Assembly: GCA_902493145.1 (NCBI GenBank)
Contig: CABUOA010000027.1
Location: forward strand, 1 to 26,860
Origin: an uncultured Collinsella sp.
GTDB lineage: Bacteria > Actinomycetota > Coriobacteriia > Coriobacteriales > Coriobacteriaceae
Length of the DNA stretch: 26,860 nt
Reading direction: 5' to 3'
In this document: one piece after another, positions 6,405-15,086 of the stretch
Layout of the letters: every line of letters begins with the position of its first letter
Position numbering within the stretch: the first letter of the stretch is position 1
Made by a program: the position numbers and the translations under genes
Notes under the pieces: generated by a model
The model's input: only the letters and a program-made list of their open reading frames with translations
Databases searched by the model: none
Told to the model about the DNA's origin: nothing

Positions 6405-7247
6405 TTACTCCTCGGTGCTCTCGGCCGTATCGGCCGCAGCATCCTCGGGCGCCGCTTCGGGCTCCGGTGCGGGGCGCTTCTCGCCACCGTAGGTCACCGT
6501 CACCATCGCGGAACGCAGGATGCGATCCGCCATGCGGTAGCCCTTCTGGTACACGTCGTTGACGGTCTCGTCGTACTGCGATGCGTCCTCGACGCGACCC
6601 ACAGCCTGGTGCTCGAGCGGATCGAACGCCTCGCCCTTGGGGTCGATGGGCTCAACGCCCTCGTGCGCAAACACATCAAGCAGCTTGGCATGCACCGCAT
6701 CGACGCCATCGACGAACTGCTTAAAGTCGTCGGAAAGCTCTTGGCTGCGGGCATGGTCGATCGCGCGCTCGATATCGTCAATCACCGGCAACAGCGCGGT
6801 GACAAGCTTCTCGGTCGCGCGCTCGCGCTCGGCGATACGCTCATTGGCGGTGCGGCGACGGAAGTTCTCCCAGTCGGCCTGCAGACGGGCGGTACGCTCG
6901 GTGGCGTCCTTTGCCTTGTCCTCGGCGGCCTTCTGAGCCTCTGCCGCAGCATCGAGCTCATTGCGCACGTCGGCAAGCTCTTTCTGAGCCCGCTCGAACT
7001 TGAGCTTAAAGTCGTTGTCGGCGGCTTCTTCACCGGCGCGGATAGCGGCTTCCACCATCTCGTCCTCGGTCATCGTCGCCTCCTTGTTGGAATCCTCTAC
7101 CTGGTTCTCGGCAGCCTCGGCGGCCGGGGCCTCGTTGGCCTCGGTATCGTCAACGGCCTCTACGGGAATCTTCACGTCCTTCTCCTCAGAGTCAACGGGG
7201 GCGGCGCCAGCGGCGGCCGCCTCCGTGCGAGCTTTACGGGCGGACAT
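6405..7247 (-). CDS. grpE: Nucleotide exchange factor GrpE, 280 aa
   Basis: Releases ADP from DnaK and so drives substrate turnover in the chaperone cycle. The first about 75 residues are a long acidic, Ala/Glu-rich tail. A long helix/coiled coil (about 78-135) leads into RLQADWENFRRRTANER, the GrpE dimer helix signature. The compact beta domain follows with VDAVHAKLLDVFAHEGVEPIDP and ends in VYQKGYRMADRILRSAMV, a clear GrpE hallmark. An acidic Ala/Glu/Pro tail closes the protein. The total is longer than the usual 180-220 residues because both ends are extended. The ATG at 7247 is 2 nt after the dnaK stop, and its GAGGAC ribosome-binding site lies inside the dnaK 3' end, so translation is probably coupled. 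Confidence 0.95.
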   Translation of the reverse strand: MSARKARTEAAAAGAAPVDSEEKDVKIPVEAVDDTEANEAPAAEAAENQVEDSNKEATMTEDEMVEAAIRAGEEAADNDFKLKFERAQKELADVRNELDAAAEAQKAAEDKAKDATERTARLQADWENFRRRTANERIAERERATEKLVTALLPVIDDIERAIDHARSQELSDDFKQFVDGVDAVHAKLLDVFAHEGVEPIDPKGEAFDPLEHQAVGRVEDASQYDETVNDVYQKGYRMADRILRSAMVTVTYGGEKRPAPEPEAAPEDAAADTAESTEE

Positions 7248-7249
7248 GA

Positions 7250-9142
<1,893 letters not shown>

Positions 9143-9243
9143 TAGAAATTCCCTCTCTCTTTTGCGTTCGCGCCGCCTCGACGGTCTGTCGTGTGGCGCT
9201 TCGGCTTGTCTTTCAGGATGTAGTGTATCCCCTTATGGGCCGG

Positions 9244-9278
9244 AATATACAAAATCTAAGTCAATTCATATAAGATTT
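9244..9278 (-). promoter_or_regulatory. dnaK promoter/operator (probable HspR site)
   Basis: A 27-bp imperfect dyad with AAATCT / AGATTT ends covers 9252-9278. On the minus strand it is followed two bases later by the -10-like hexamer TATATT (9249-9244), about 100 bp upstream of the dnaK ATG. The -35 region would fall inside the dyad, as expected for a repressor site. The same arrangement occurs at 62-97. Assignment to HspR is inference from operon context; the classical HAIR consensus is not present. Confidence 0.6.
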
Positions 9279-9406
9279 CTTATCTCTGAGAGTTTAGGTT
9301 CTCAAATGCGCAGGTAGATGCGCTGTTTGAGTTCTCGGCAGATCTATTGAGATCTATGTAGAGATGGCTGAGGTTTGCGTCCGGGGGTGCCTGGGGGCCG
9401 TCTTGC

Positions 9407-9576
9407 GGCAAGCTCATCCCGGTTTGAGCGTGGATTCCGGGTCGCAGTTTCCGCAACCAGAGCCTTCGGGAAAATACATCCCAATCTGAGCGAAAATTCC
9501 GGGATGCAGTTTCCGCCGGGCGGTCCATCCGGAAACTGCGCCCCGGTTTTCGGCCAAATAACGGGATGCCCTTTCC
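9407..9576. repeat. Array A: three 46-bp palindromes at 62-bp period
   Basis: Units lie at 9407-9452, 9469-9514 and 9531-9576. Each has a 14-nt left arm near GGAAAnnGCATCCC, an 18-nt centre and a 14-nt right arm near GGGATGCAGTTTCC. Spacers are exactly 16 nt. The third centre contains TTTTCGGCCAAATA. The array corresponds unit by unit to array B at 26359-26528. It fills part of the 658-bp gene-free gap between dnaK and the ferredoxin gene. Confidence 0.85.
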
Positions 9577-9711
9577 GCAGGCGCGCTCAATAGCTCAATA
9601 TTTCAAGTCACCTTTAGCTAACATTTTCGCAGCTCAACGGCCCCACCTGCGCGTTTTTTAGTAAACCTTGGCATACTCGGCGAACGGTATGAAGATGCCG
9701 GCCAGAGGGTA

Positions 9712-9739
9712 TTGCAAACGGTCGCTCCCGTGGTATGTT
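9712..9739 (+). promoter_or_regulatory. Candidate ferredoxin promoter
   Basis: TTGCAA at 9712-9717 and TATGTT at 9734-9739 are 16 nt apart and end about 60 bp before the ferredoxin ATG. A TGG just before the -10 resembles an extended -10 element. Prediction by pattern only. Confidence 0.45.
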
Positions 9740-9800
9740 TTTGCCCGAATCAAACCGGCGCGCATCGCCTGTAGCGTCGGTCAACAGAGAGGAAACTACC

Positions 9801-9986
9801 ATGGCTCATCCCGTAATTGATGCCGACGAGTGCATCGCTTGTGGCGTTTGCGTCGACTCCTGCCCCGCTGGCGTTCTGGAGCTCCAGGACGTCGCTACCG
9901 TCGCCGACGAGGACTCCTGCGTCGCCTGTGGCGCTTGCCAGGACGCTTGCCCCGCTGGCGCGATCACCGAGATCGTCGAGGAGTAA
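9801..9986 (+). CDS. 2[4Fe-4S] ferredoxin, 61 aa
   Basis: Small soluble electron carrier of the clostridial type, with two low-potential clusters. Two CxxCxxCxxxCP motifs are intact: CIACGVCVDSCP near residues 11-22 and CVACGACQDACP near 42-53. The internal two-fold repeat typical of the family is plain, and the protein is acidic. The open frame runs upstream, but the ATG at 9801 has AGAGAGG at 9786-9792 in front and starts the protein where the family starts. The gene is monocistronic, with a promoter-like sequence at 9712-9739 and a strong terminator at 10021-10070. Likely partners are pyruvate:ferredoxin oxidoreductase or hydrogenase, neither of which is in this window. Confidence 0.95.
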   Translation: MAHPVIDADECIACGVCVDSCPAGVLELQDVATVADEDSCVACGACQDACPAGAITEIVEE

Positions 9987-10020
9987 CAACTCCCCACTTG
10001 CACACTCAAAAGTACACCGT

Positions 10021-10070
10021 GCACAAAAAAGGAGGCTTCCGCATCGCCGCGGAGGCCTCCTTTTTTGTGC
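10021..10070. terminator. Bidirectional intrinsic terminator after ferredoxin
   Basis: GCACAAAAAAGGAGGC at 10021 pairs with GCCTCCTTTTTTGTGC ending at 10070, a 22-bp arm with one mismatch around ATCGCC. It has a T-run on the plus strand and an A-run giving a T-run on the minus strand. It begins 34 nt after the ferredoxin stop. Confidence 0.92.
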
Positions 10071-10107
10071 GGATAACCAATTAGGCACCGTCGCAGGTTG
10101 AGCTCAC

Positions 10108-10223
10108 GTCAGCGAAAACGTCCCTAAGCGAGCAAGGTGACGTGAAAGAGGAGGGAAGCGTACTTTGGTACGCGACCGACGATTGAACGTCAGATTGCCG
10201 CTTAGGGACGTTTGCAGCATCGG
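10108..10223 (-). repeat. Structured 3'-adjacent element, copy E1 (after niaR)
   Basis: In niaR's direction, the TAG stop is followed at once by CCGATGCTGC (10223-10214) and then a perfect 15-bp stem (10199-10213 with 10116-10130) enclosing 68 nt. Inside lie TTCAATCGTCGG, a 6-bp hairpin with a TTTG-type loop, and CCTCCTCTTTCA. TCGCTGAC (10115-10108) closes it. Copies E2 (24301-24443) and E3 (26641-26789) share the boxes but not the stem sequence. The plus-strand view also shows an upstream CGTCGCAGGTTGAG (10089-10102), similar to 26623-26636. Function unknown: transcript-end structure, RNA or mobile palindrome. Confidence 0.75.
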
Positions 10224-10769
10224 CTACGACAGATCGTCCTCGTAAGGCATCAGGTCTGCCAAATAGCCTTTCTCCTTGAGCATGGCCTCGATCTCGTCGA
10301 GGGTCTGTTCGTCCTCCGCCGCAATGCGATGGAAGTGGTAGCCGCTCGTCACCGTTAGTAGTGGAAAGCTCTTGCCGCTCTCGATATCGTGCAGGTAGCG
10401 CTCAACATCGCGACGATTGCGAATGTCCAAGTCGGCCGTGATCTTACCGTACACGCGGTGATTGACGATCACGTTGAGCACGGCGCCACCGGCGTCGACG
10501 ATACTCGTGAGCTCATCGCCTGCCTGCTCCACGCTGTGGCGAACCTTGACCAAGCGCGTGGGCACGGCGGGGCTGCTGGGGGCCTCCTGTAGTACATAGC
10601 CGCGATTGGTGGCGACGATATCGTGCCCGTCAGCGCGCAGCAGGGCGATGTCCTGCACCACGACCTGACGGCTCACGCCCACCTCGCGGGCAAGCGCACT
10701 GCCCGAGACAGGATCTTTGGCCCCCTCGAGCACGGCCATGATGGCACGGCGACGCTCGCGGGCGTCCAT
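10224..10769 (-). CDS. niaR: NAD biosynthesis repressor NiaR, 181 aa
   Basis: Niacin-responsive transcriptional repressor. An N-terminal HTH_11-type helix-turn-helix (about residues 6-60, with GSALAREVGVSRQVVVQDIALLR) is followed by a 3H ligand/metal domain. That domain carries the expected conserved histidines in VRHSVEQ, VNHRVYG and GYHFHRI. Length is normal for the family. It is the last gene of nadA-nadB-nadC-niaR, and its ATG shares one base with the nadC stop (TAATG), so translation is coupled. The likely target is the 19-bp-arm dyad over the nadA promoter (14133-14176), which would make the operon autoregulated by niacin. That link is inference. Structured element E1 follows the stop codon directly. 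Confidence 0.93.
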   Translation of the reverse strand: MDARERRRAIMAVLEGAKDPVSGSALAREVGVSRQVVVQDIALLRADGHDIVATNRGYVLQEAPSSPAVPTRLVKVRHSVEQAGDELTSIVDAGGAVLNVIVNHRVYGKITADLDIRNRRDVERYLHDIESGKSFPLLTVTSGYHFHRIAAEDEQTLDEIEAMLKEKGYLADLMPYEDDLS

Positions 10770-11629
10770 TATTTACCGTCCAGCAGACGCAGGTGCTTGA
10801 GCGAGAGGTCGAGAATCGGCGCAGAGTGCGTCAACGCCCCCGAACTGATAAAGTCAACACCCAGGTCGGCCAGGGCACGAATGTTGTCGGCGTCTACGTT
10901 GCCCGAGCACTCGGTCTTAGCACGACCGGCGATAAGCTCAATCGCTGCAGCCATGTCGTCGTGGGTCATGTTGTCGAGCATGATGATATCGGCACCGGCC
11001 TCCACGGCCTCGCGTACCATGTCCAGGTTCTCGCACTCAATCTCGACCGTCGTGGTAAACGATGCGTGGGCGCGTGCCATCTCAATCGCACGCGTCACAC
11101 CACCGGCGGCGTCAATATGGTTGTCCTTGAGCATGACGGCCGTCGACAGGTTGTAGCGATGGTTGCTGCCACCGCCGATCTCGACTGCTGCCTTCTCGAA
11201 GACGCGCATGCCCGGCGTGGTCTTGCGCGTGTCGACAAGCACGGTCTTGGTGCCCTCGAGCGCGGCCGCCATCCGATGCGTGTAAGTAGCGATGCCGCTC
11301 ATGCGCTGCAGGTAGTTGAGCGCCACGCGCTCGCCCGAAAGCAATACGCGCGCATCGCCGCGCACCTGGCCCACGTGGTCACCGGCGTGCACCTCGTCGC
11401 CGTCCGCGACATCGAACAACACGGAGCTCTGCGGATCCAGCAGCTCAAAAGTGCGAGCGAACACATCCAAGCCGGCGATGATGCCATCGGCCTTGGCGAT
11501 GAGCTCAACGGTAGCGGGGCGCGCCGTAGGGCACACGCTCGCCGTACTCACGTCCTCAAACGTGATGTCCTCGCGCAGAGCCTGCAAAATCAGATCATCG
11601 ACGACGAGCTTCATGGTAATGGGATTCAT
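10769..11629 (-). CDS. nadC: Nicotinate-nucleotide pyrophosphorylase NadC, 286 aa
   Basis: Quinolinate phosphoribosyltransferase: quinolinate plus PRPP gives nicotinate mononucleotide, CO2 and pyrophosphate. Family landmarks in order: LREDITFEDVS near the N-terminus, ERVALNYLQRMSGIAT, VDTRKTTPGMR, EKAAVEIGGGSNHRYNLS, VMLKDNHI, VEIECENLDM, and the barrel strands ADIIMLDNM and VDFISSGALTHSAP. These cover both the N-terminal sandwich and the alpha/beta barrel at standard length. The ATG at 11629 has GGAGGAG in front, overlapping the end of nadB 3 nt upstream. A second ATG five codons in is possible but less well placed. Third gene of the operon. Confidence 0.97.
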   Translation of the reverse strand: MNPITMKLVVDDLILQALREDITFEDVSTASVCPTARPATVELIAKADGIIAGLDVFARTFELLDPQSSVLFDVADGDEVHAGDHVGQVRGDARVLLSGERVALNYLQRMSGIATYTHRMAAALEGTKTVLVDTRKTTPGMRVFEKAAVEIGGGSNHRYNLSTAVMLKDNHIDAAGGVTRAIEMARAHASFTTTVEIECENLDMVREAVEAGADIIMLDNMTHDDMAAAIELIAGRAKTECSGNVDADNIRALADLGVDFISSGALTHSAPILDLSLKHLRLLDGK

Positions 11630-11632
11630 GGT

Positions 11633-13009
11633 CTACTCCTCCACGGCCTGCGTGCCGGCCGCACGGGCCAAATCATCGATTGCAAGGGTCTCGGCGCCCA
11701 GGGCGCGATGACGCCCGTCAAGCGCGGGCTCGCCCGCCTGCTCCACGGCGAGCGACTCGCCGGTGCGCATGCACCAGGCGGCACGGCGGCCCCAAACCAG
11801 GGACTCGAGCAGGCTGTTGGAAGCCAGGCGATTCTTGCCGTGAACGCCGTTGCAGGCCGTCTCGCCCGCGGCGTAGAGCTCGGGCATCGAGGTGCGGCCG
11901 TCCTTATCGACCCATACGCCACCCATAAAGTAGTGCTGCGTGGGCGTAACGGGGATGGGCTCGTCCAAGATGTCGCGGCCGTCCTCCAGGCAGCGCGCGC
12001 GAATGTTGGCAAAGTGCCCGGTCACCACATCGCGCTCGACGGGGGCAAAACTCAGCCACTCGTGCTCGGTACCGTCCTGCTTCATCTGCTCGCGAATAGC
12101 GGCAGCGACCACATCGCGCGGCTGAAGCTCGTCGGTAAAGCGCTCGCCGGCGGCGTTGAGCAAAATCGCGCCCTCGCCGCGGCAGCTCTCGCTGATCAGG
12201 AAGGTGCGACCCGGCTGCGGCGAGAACAGCCCCGTGGGGTGAATCTGCACGTAGTCCAGGTGCTCCATCTTAATGCCATGCTCCTGAGCGATGTAGCATG
12301 CATCGCCCGTGAGCTGCGGGTAGTTAGTCGAATGGTCGTACACGCCGCCGATACCGCCTGTCGCCCACAGCGTGCGGCGGGCATGAATCTTAAACGGCTC
12401 GCCGGCATGCACGCCCTCGGCGGCATTTGCCAGCTCGTCGGCGGGACGAACCGAGTTGTCCTCGTCCACGGAAACGGCGACGACACCGACACACACCGTG
12501 ACGCCGTCACGCTCGCCCGTCAGGATGTCGGTCATGGCCACGTGCTCCAAAATCTGCACGTTATCCAGCTTGCGAACGGCCTGGAGCAGCTTGGTCGTGA
12601 TCTCCTTGCCCGTAATGTCGGCATGGAAGGCAATACGCGGACGGCTGTGCGCGCCCTCGCGGGTAAAGTTGAGGCTGCCGTCGGCCTTGCGCTCAAAATC
12701 CACGCCCATCGCTAGCAGGTCGTTGATGACCGAACGGCTCGAACGGATCATGATGTCGACGCTCTCGCGGCGATTCTCGTAGTGGCCGGCGTGCATGGTG
12801 TCCTCAAAGAAGGCATCGTAGTCCGAGCCCTCGGGCAGTACGCAGATACCGCCCTGCGCGAGCATCGAATCGCACTCGTCGACAGCGCCCTTGGAGAGCA
12901 TGATCACGCGCGTGCTCGTCGGCAGATTGAGGGCCGCGTACAGGCCCGCCACGCCACAGCCGGCAATGACGACGTCGCACTCCATGTCGGGGTATTGTTT
13001 GGTTTCCAC
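11633..13009 (-). CDS. nadB: L-aspartate oxidase NadB, short form, 458 aa
   Basis: FAD enzyme that oxidises L-aspartate to iminoaspartate, the substrate of NadA. The FAD-binding Rossmann motif GCGVAG is at residues 17-22. Succinate dehydrogenase/fumarate reductase flavoprotein landmarks follow: SMLAQGGICV, HSRPRIAFHADITG, QIHPTGLF, SESCRGEGAILL, and FMGGVWVDKDGRTSMPELYAAGE with NRLASNSLLESLVWG. The start is a GTG at 13009 preceded by GGGAGAGGA; the open frame extends upstream but lacks family sequence there. At 458 residues it lacks most of the C-terminal helical domain of the roughly 540-residue enzymes. Since the Rossmann, capping and active-site parts are all present, it is probably active. 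In anaerobes fumarate may serve as electron acceptor. Confidence 0.95.
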   Translation of the reverse strand: METKQYPDMECDVVIAGCGVAGLYAALNLPTSTRVIMLSKGAVDECDSMLAQGGICVLPEGSDYDAFFEDTMHAGHYENRRESVDIMIRSSRSVINDLLAMGVDFERKADGSLNFTREGAHSRPRIAFHADITGKEITTKLLQAVRKLDNVQILEHVAMTDILTGERDGVTVCVGVVAVSVDEDNSVRPADELANAAEGVHAGEPFKIHARRTLWATGGIGGVYDHSTNYPQLTGDACYIAQEHGIKMEHLDYVQIHPTGLFSPQPGRTFLISESCRGEGAILLNAAGERFTDELQPRDVVAAAIREQMKQDGTEHEWLSFAPVERDVVTGHFANIRARCLEDGRDILDEPIPVTPTQHYFMGGVWVDKDGRTSMPELYAAGETACNGVHGKNRLASNSLLESLVWGRRAAWCMRTGESLAVEQAGEPALDGRHRALGAETLAIDDLARAAGTQAVEE

Positions 13010-13027
13010 AGGAATCCTCTCCCTTGT

Positions 13028-13062
13028 AATGTGACATGCGGGACTGTCCCTCATGTCACATT
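13028..13062. repeat. GGGAC-loop hairpin (copy f), nadA-nadB gap
   Basis: Perfect 11-bp arms AATGTGACATG / CATGTCACATT enclose CGGGACTGTCCCT, whose centre GGGAC-T-GTCCC is itself palindromic. It lies 4 nt from the nadA stop codon and fills the nadA-nadB gap. Confidence 0.8.
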
Positions 13063-13065
13063 GTT

Positions 13066-14091
13066 CTAGCGCGCTGCGTACTCGAGCATACGGTCGAGCG
13101 TGAGCTTGGCCTGGTCTGCCGCCTCGTCCGAGACGCCGATCTGCACCTCGCCCTCGCCCGTCTCCAGGCAGCGCACGAGCTTTTCGAGCGTGATGAGGTC
13201 CATGTTGACGCAGGTGGGCTGCACCGCGGGGAAGTGGAACTTCTTGCCGGTGCCCTGGCAGCGGCGCTCGAGCTCGTAGAGCACGCCGCGGACCGTCACG
13301 ATAATGAACTCGCTGGCGTCGGACTCCTCGGCATACTTGATGATGCCGGCGGTGGAGCCGATGTAGTCGGCCTCGGCCAGGACGTCGGCCTTGCACTCAG
13401 GATGCGCCAGCACGAGCGCGTCGGGGTGGGCCTCCGTCGCGTCGACGATCTGCTCGACGGTGATGATGTGATGGCGCGGGCAGTAGCCGTTGTTGAGGAT
13501 GACGTGCTTTTGCGGCACCTGCTCGGCTACGAAGCGGCCCAGGTTTTGGTCGGGGATGAACAGGACGTGCTGCTGCGGCAGCTCGGACACGATCTTGACG
13601 GCGTTGGAGCTGGTGACGCACACGTCGCTCCAGCTCTTGATCTCGACCGTGGAGTTGACGTAGCAGACCACGGCAAGGTCGTCACCGTACTCGGCGCGCG
13701 CCGCGTCGACCGTCTCGCGCTTGACCATGTGAGCCATGGGGCAGTCCGCGCCCGGCTCGGGCAGCAGCACGGTCTTGGTGGGGTTGAGCAGCTTGGCACT
13801 CTCGCCCATAAACTCCACGCCGCACAGCACGATAGTCTGCTGCGGCAGGCTCTTGGCGAGTTTTGCCAGGTAGAAACTGTCGCCGACGTAATCGGCAACG
13901 GCTTGGACCTCGGGCGCCACATAGTAGTGCGCCAGGATTACCGCGTCACGTTGGGCTTTTAGTTGCTGAATGGCCTCGACGAGCTCTGCGGGCACCAGTG
14001 CCGCGCGCTCCGTTGCCGTCGTTGCCGATGCTAGGCCGGCCGCGATATCGCGTGCAAGCTCCGATGCATCCATGTTCGCGCTCTGTGCCAT
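13066..14091 (-). CDS. nadA: Quinolinate synthase NadA, 341 aa
   Basis: [4Fe-4S] enzyme that condenses iminoaspartate with dihydroxyacetone phosphate to quinolinate. The three cluster cysteines fit LCGVEFMGE (C90), AHPECKADV (C233) and QPTCVNMDLI (C294). Other landmarks are ILAHYYVAPEVQAVADYVGDS near the N-terminus, VCYVNSTVEIKSWSDVCVTSSNAV and FIPDQNLGRF. The three-fold domain repeat length is standard. I place the start at the ATG at 14091, which has GAGAGGGG 5 nt upstream; an adjoining TTG could read one codon earlier. First gene of nadA-nadB-nadC-niaR. Its promoter overlaps a very long dyad, so niacin-dependent repression through NiaR is likely. Confidence 0.97.
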   Translation of the reverse strand: MAQSANMDASELARDIAAGLASATTATERAALVPAELVEAIQQLKAQRDAVILAHYYVAPEVQAVADYVGDSFYLAKLAKSLPQQTIVLCGVEFMGESAKLLNPTKTVLLPEPGADCPMAHMVKRETVDAARAEYGDDLAVVCYVNSTVEIKSWSDVCVTSSNAVKIVSELPQQHVLFIPDQNLGRFVAEQVPQKHVILNNGYCPRHHIITVEQIVDATEAHPDALVLAHPECKADVLAEADYIGSTAGIIKYAEESDASEFIIVTVRGVLYELERRCQGTGKKFHFPAVQPTCVNMDLITLEKLVRCLETGEGEVQIGVSDEAADQAKLTLDRMLEYAAR

Positions 14092-14126
14092 CAAGGCCCC
14101 TCTCTTTTGGCGAATCTTGGGGCTTT

Positions 14127-14155
14127 AGTATGACACCTAGGTTTACAGCTGACAA
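14127..14155 (-). promoter_or_regulatory. nadA promoter
   Basis: On the minus strand, TTGTCA (14155-14150) and CATACT (14132-14127) are separated by exactly 17 nt. The predicted start of transcription is about 30 nt before the nadA ATG. The -35 begins in the loop and the spacer runs through one arm of the dyad at 14133-14176. Confidence 0.65.
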
Positions 14156-14176
14156 GACAGCTGTAAACCTAGGTGT
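14133..14176. promoter_or_regulatory. Probable NiaR operator over the nadA promoter
   Basis: Perfect 19-bp arms, ACACCTAGGTTTACAGCTG at 14133-14151 and its complement at 14158-14176, flank the 6-nt loop ACAAGA. The arm covers the whole spacer of the nadA promoter, so a bound protein would block RNA polymerase. The only regulator gene in the operon is niaR, making NiaR the best candidate. The length is enough for two adjacent dimer sites. Confidence 0.7.
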
Positions 14177-14207
14177 AAAGTTGAAATAAAGATTCAATCA
14201 TGCGGCA

Positions 14208-14252
14208 GGTCCATTTTCGAACTGGCAAGCTGAGGACAGCCGAAAATGGACC
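14208..14252. repeat. Hairpin with 12-bp arms (copy h, loop with GGACAG)
   Basis: GGTCCATTTTCG (14208-14219) pairs with CGAAAATGGACC (14241-14252). Weaker pairing extends outward to about 14195 and 14263. The 21-nt loop contains GAGGACAGC, so it may be a distant relative of the GGGACAG hairpins. Confidence 0.6.
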
Positions 14253-14297
14253 CGCCCCATGATTCGGGCAGCCCGTTTTGTCCTGGACCAAGGGGCA

Positions 14298-14506
14298 GTG
14301 GTCAAAAAGGGCCAAATATGAGTACTGTCACCAAATTAGTAGCATCGATTTTCCGGTCCAGAGCAGCAAAATCGCCTTGTTTGGAGCCCGATCGCGACTC
14401 TGAAGAACGAAAATCGATGCACTTTTGGCCTCTGGCACCGATTTTTGAGGCCATTTGGCTGCCACCAAACTGGTAACAGTACTCATATTTGGCCTTTTTT
14501 GACCAC
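14298..14506. mobile_element. 209-bp MITE-like palindromic element
   Basis: Terminal inverted repeats start GTGGTCAAAAAGGGCCAAAT at 14298 and end with its near-complement at 14506. The first 31 bp match with one mismatch, and weaker similarity runs to about 47 bp. A second nested pair, GCATCGATTTTC / GAAAATCGATGC, lies at 14342-14353 and 14409-14420. There is no convincing open frame; reading frames across it are shadows of the palindrome. No clear target duplication is visible. Non-autonomous element or structured RNA are both possible. Confidence 0.6.
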
Positions 14507-14528
14507 CGGGTTTCCGGCAAACCCCAAA

Positions 14529-14560
14529 AGCGGGTCCGGATCGCTCGATCCGGACCCGCT
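14529..14560. repeat. 32-bp near-perfect palindrome
   Basis: AGCGGGTCCGGATCG and CGATCCGGACCCGCT are perfect 15-bp complements separated by CT, with CCCC and GGGG further out. No T-run follows. It sits between the MITE-like element and the decayed transposase. Confidence 0.65.
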
Positions 14561-14651
14561 GGGGGTAGCGAGCACAATCGAGGTGTAAGAAGCAAGAGAG
14601 GGCCATCGCCTAGAATCGTCAGCGCCTAGATATTCAACGAGAGGAAAGACA

Positions 14652-15047
14652 GTGGTCCGCAGCGACATGCTACCCCAGCCGGACCGGGGGCTCGGCCTCG
14701 ACCGGCCCCAGACCGAGGCATTTCACCGACGAGTTCAAGAGGAAGATAGTCGATCTCCACAACGCCGGAAAGCCCAGGCGCGAGGCCATGGACGAGTGCG
14801 ACCTCGACAAGAGCACCGTGGAGAGGCGGGTCAAGTCGATAAACGAGACCGGCTCGCCGCGCGCCGCCGACAACCGCACGCCCGAGTAGAACCGGATCCT
14901 GGAGCCCGAGCGCGAGAACCGCAGGCTCCGGATGGAGGTCGACGTCTTAAGACGAGCGGCGCCAGCATACGCTCGGAAGTCAGGGCCATGGCGGCCAACG
15001 GGGGGGCCGCTGCCCCATATCGGCGCAGCGCTGGCATCGAGGCCTTC
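14652..15047 (+). pseudogene. Decayed IS3-family transposase (orfA and start of orfB)
   Basis: The frame at about 14716-14960 reads FTDEFKRKIVDLHNAGKP, then DLDKSTVERRVKSINETGSP and RRLRMEVDVL-like residues. This is the helix-turn-helix and leucine-zipper plan of an IS3 OrfA. It contains an in-frame TAG near 14888 and needs a frameshift to join the GTG start at 14652, which has GAGAGGAAAG in front. Beyond it, in the -1 frame, SEVRAMAANGG resembles the beginning of OrfB. The copy is cut at GIEAF by the left end of the intact insertion sequence at 15048. The rest of this older element is not found on the other side of the insertion, so it is lost. Confidence 0.7.
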
Positions 15048-15075
15048 TGACCTGTGTCAAGATTTCGGACACGCA
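15048..15075 (+). repeat. IS left terminal inverted repeat
   Basis: 28 bp beginning TGACCTGTGTC and ending TTTCGGACACGCA. The first three bases supply a stop codon to the decayed transposase frame on its left. Confidence 0.88.
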
Positions 15076-15086
15076 AGCTCGAGGAA

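Noticed and set aside
9252..9278. Classical HAIR operator or CIRCE element before dnaK
   Set aside because: Neither CTTGAGT-N7-ACTCAAG nor TTAGCACTC-N9-GAGTGCTAA is present; only the AAATCT dyad is seen.
10793..12715. Long plus-strand open frame opposite nadC and nadB
   Set aside because: Antisense shadow crossing two well-supported genes and their junction.
13010..13396. N-terminal extension of NadB
   Set aside because: The open frame overlaps nadA in another frame and has no flavoprotein sequence; the GTG at 13009 with GGGAGAGGA is a better start.
14302..14606. Short open frames across the MITE-like element
   Set aside because: They arise from both strands of the palindrome, encode similar peptides on each, and have no ribosome-binding sites.
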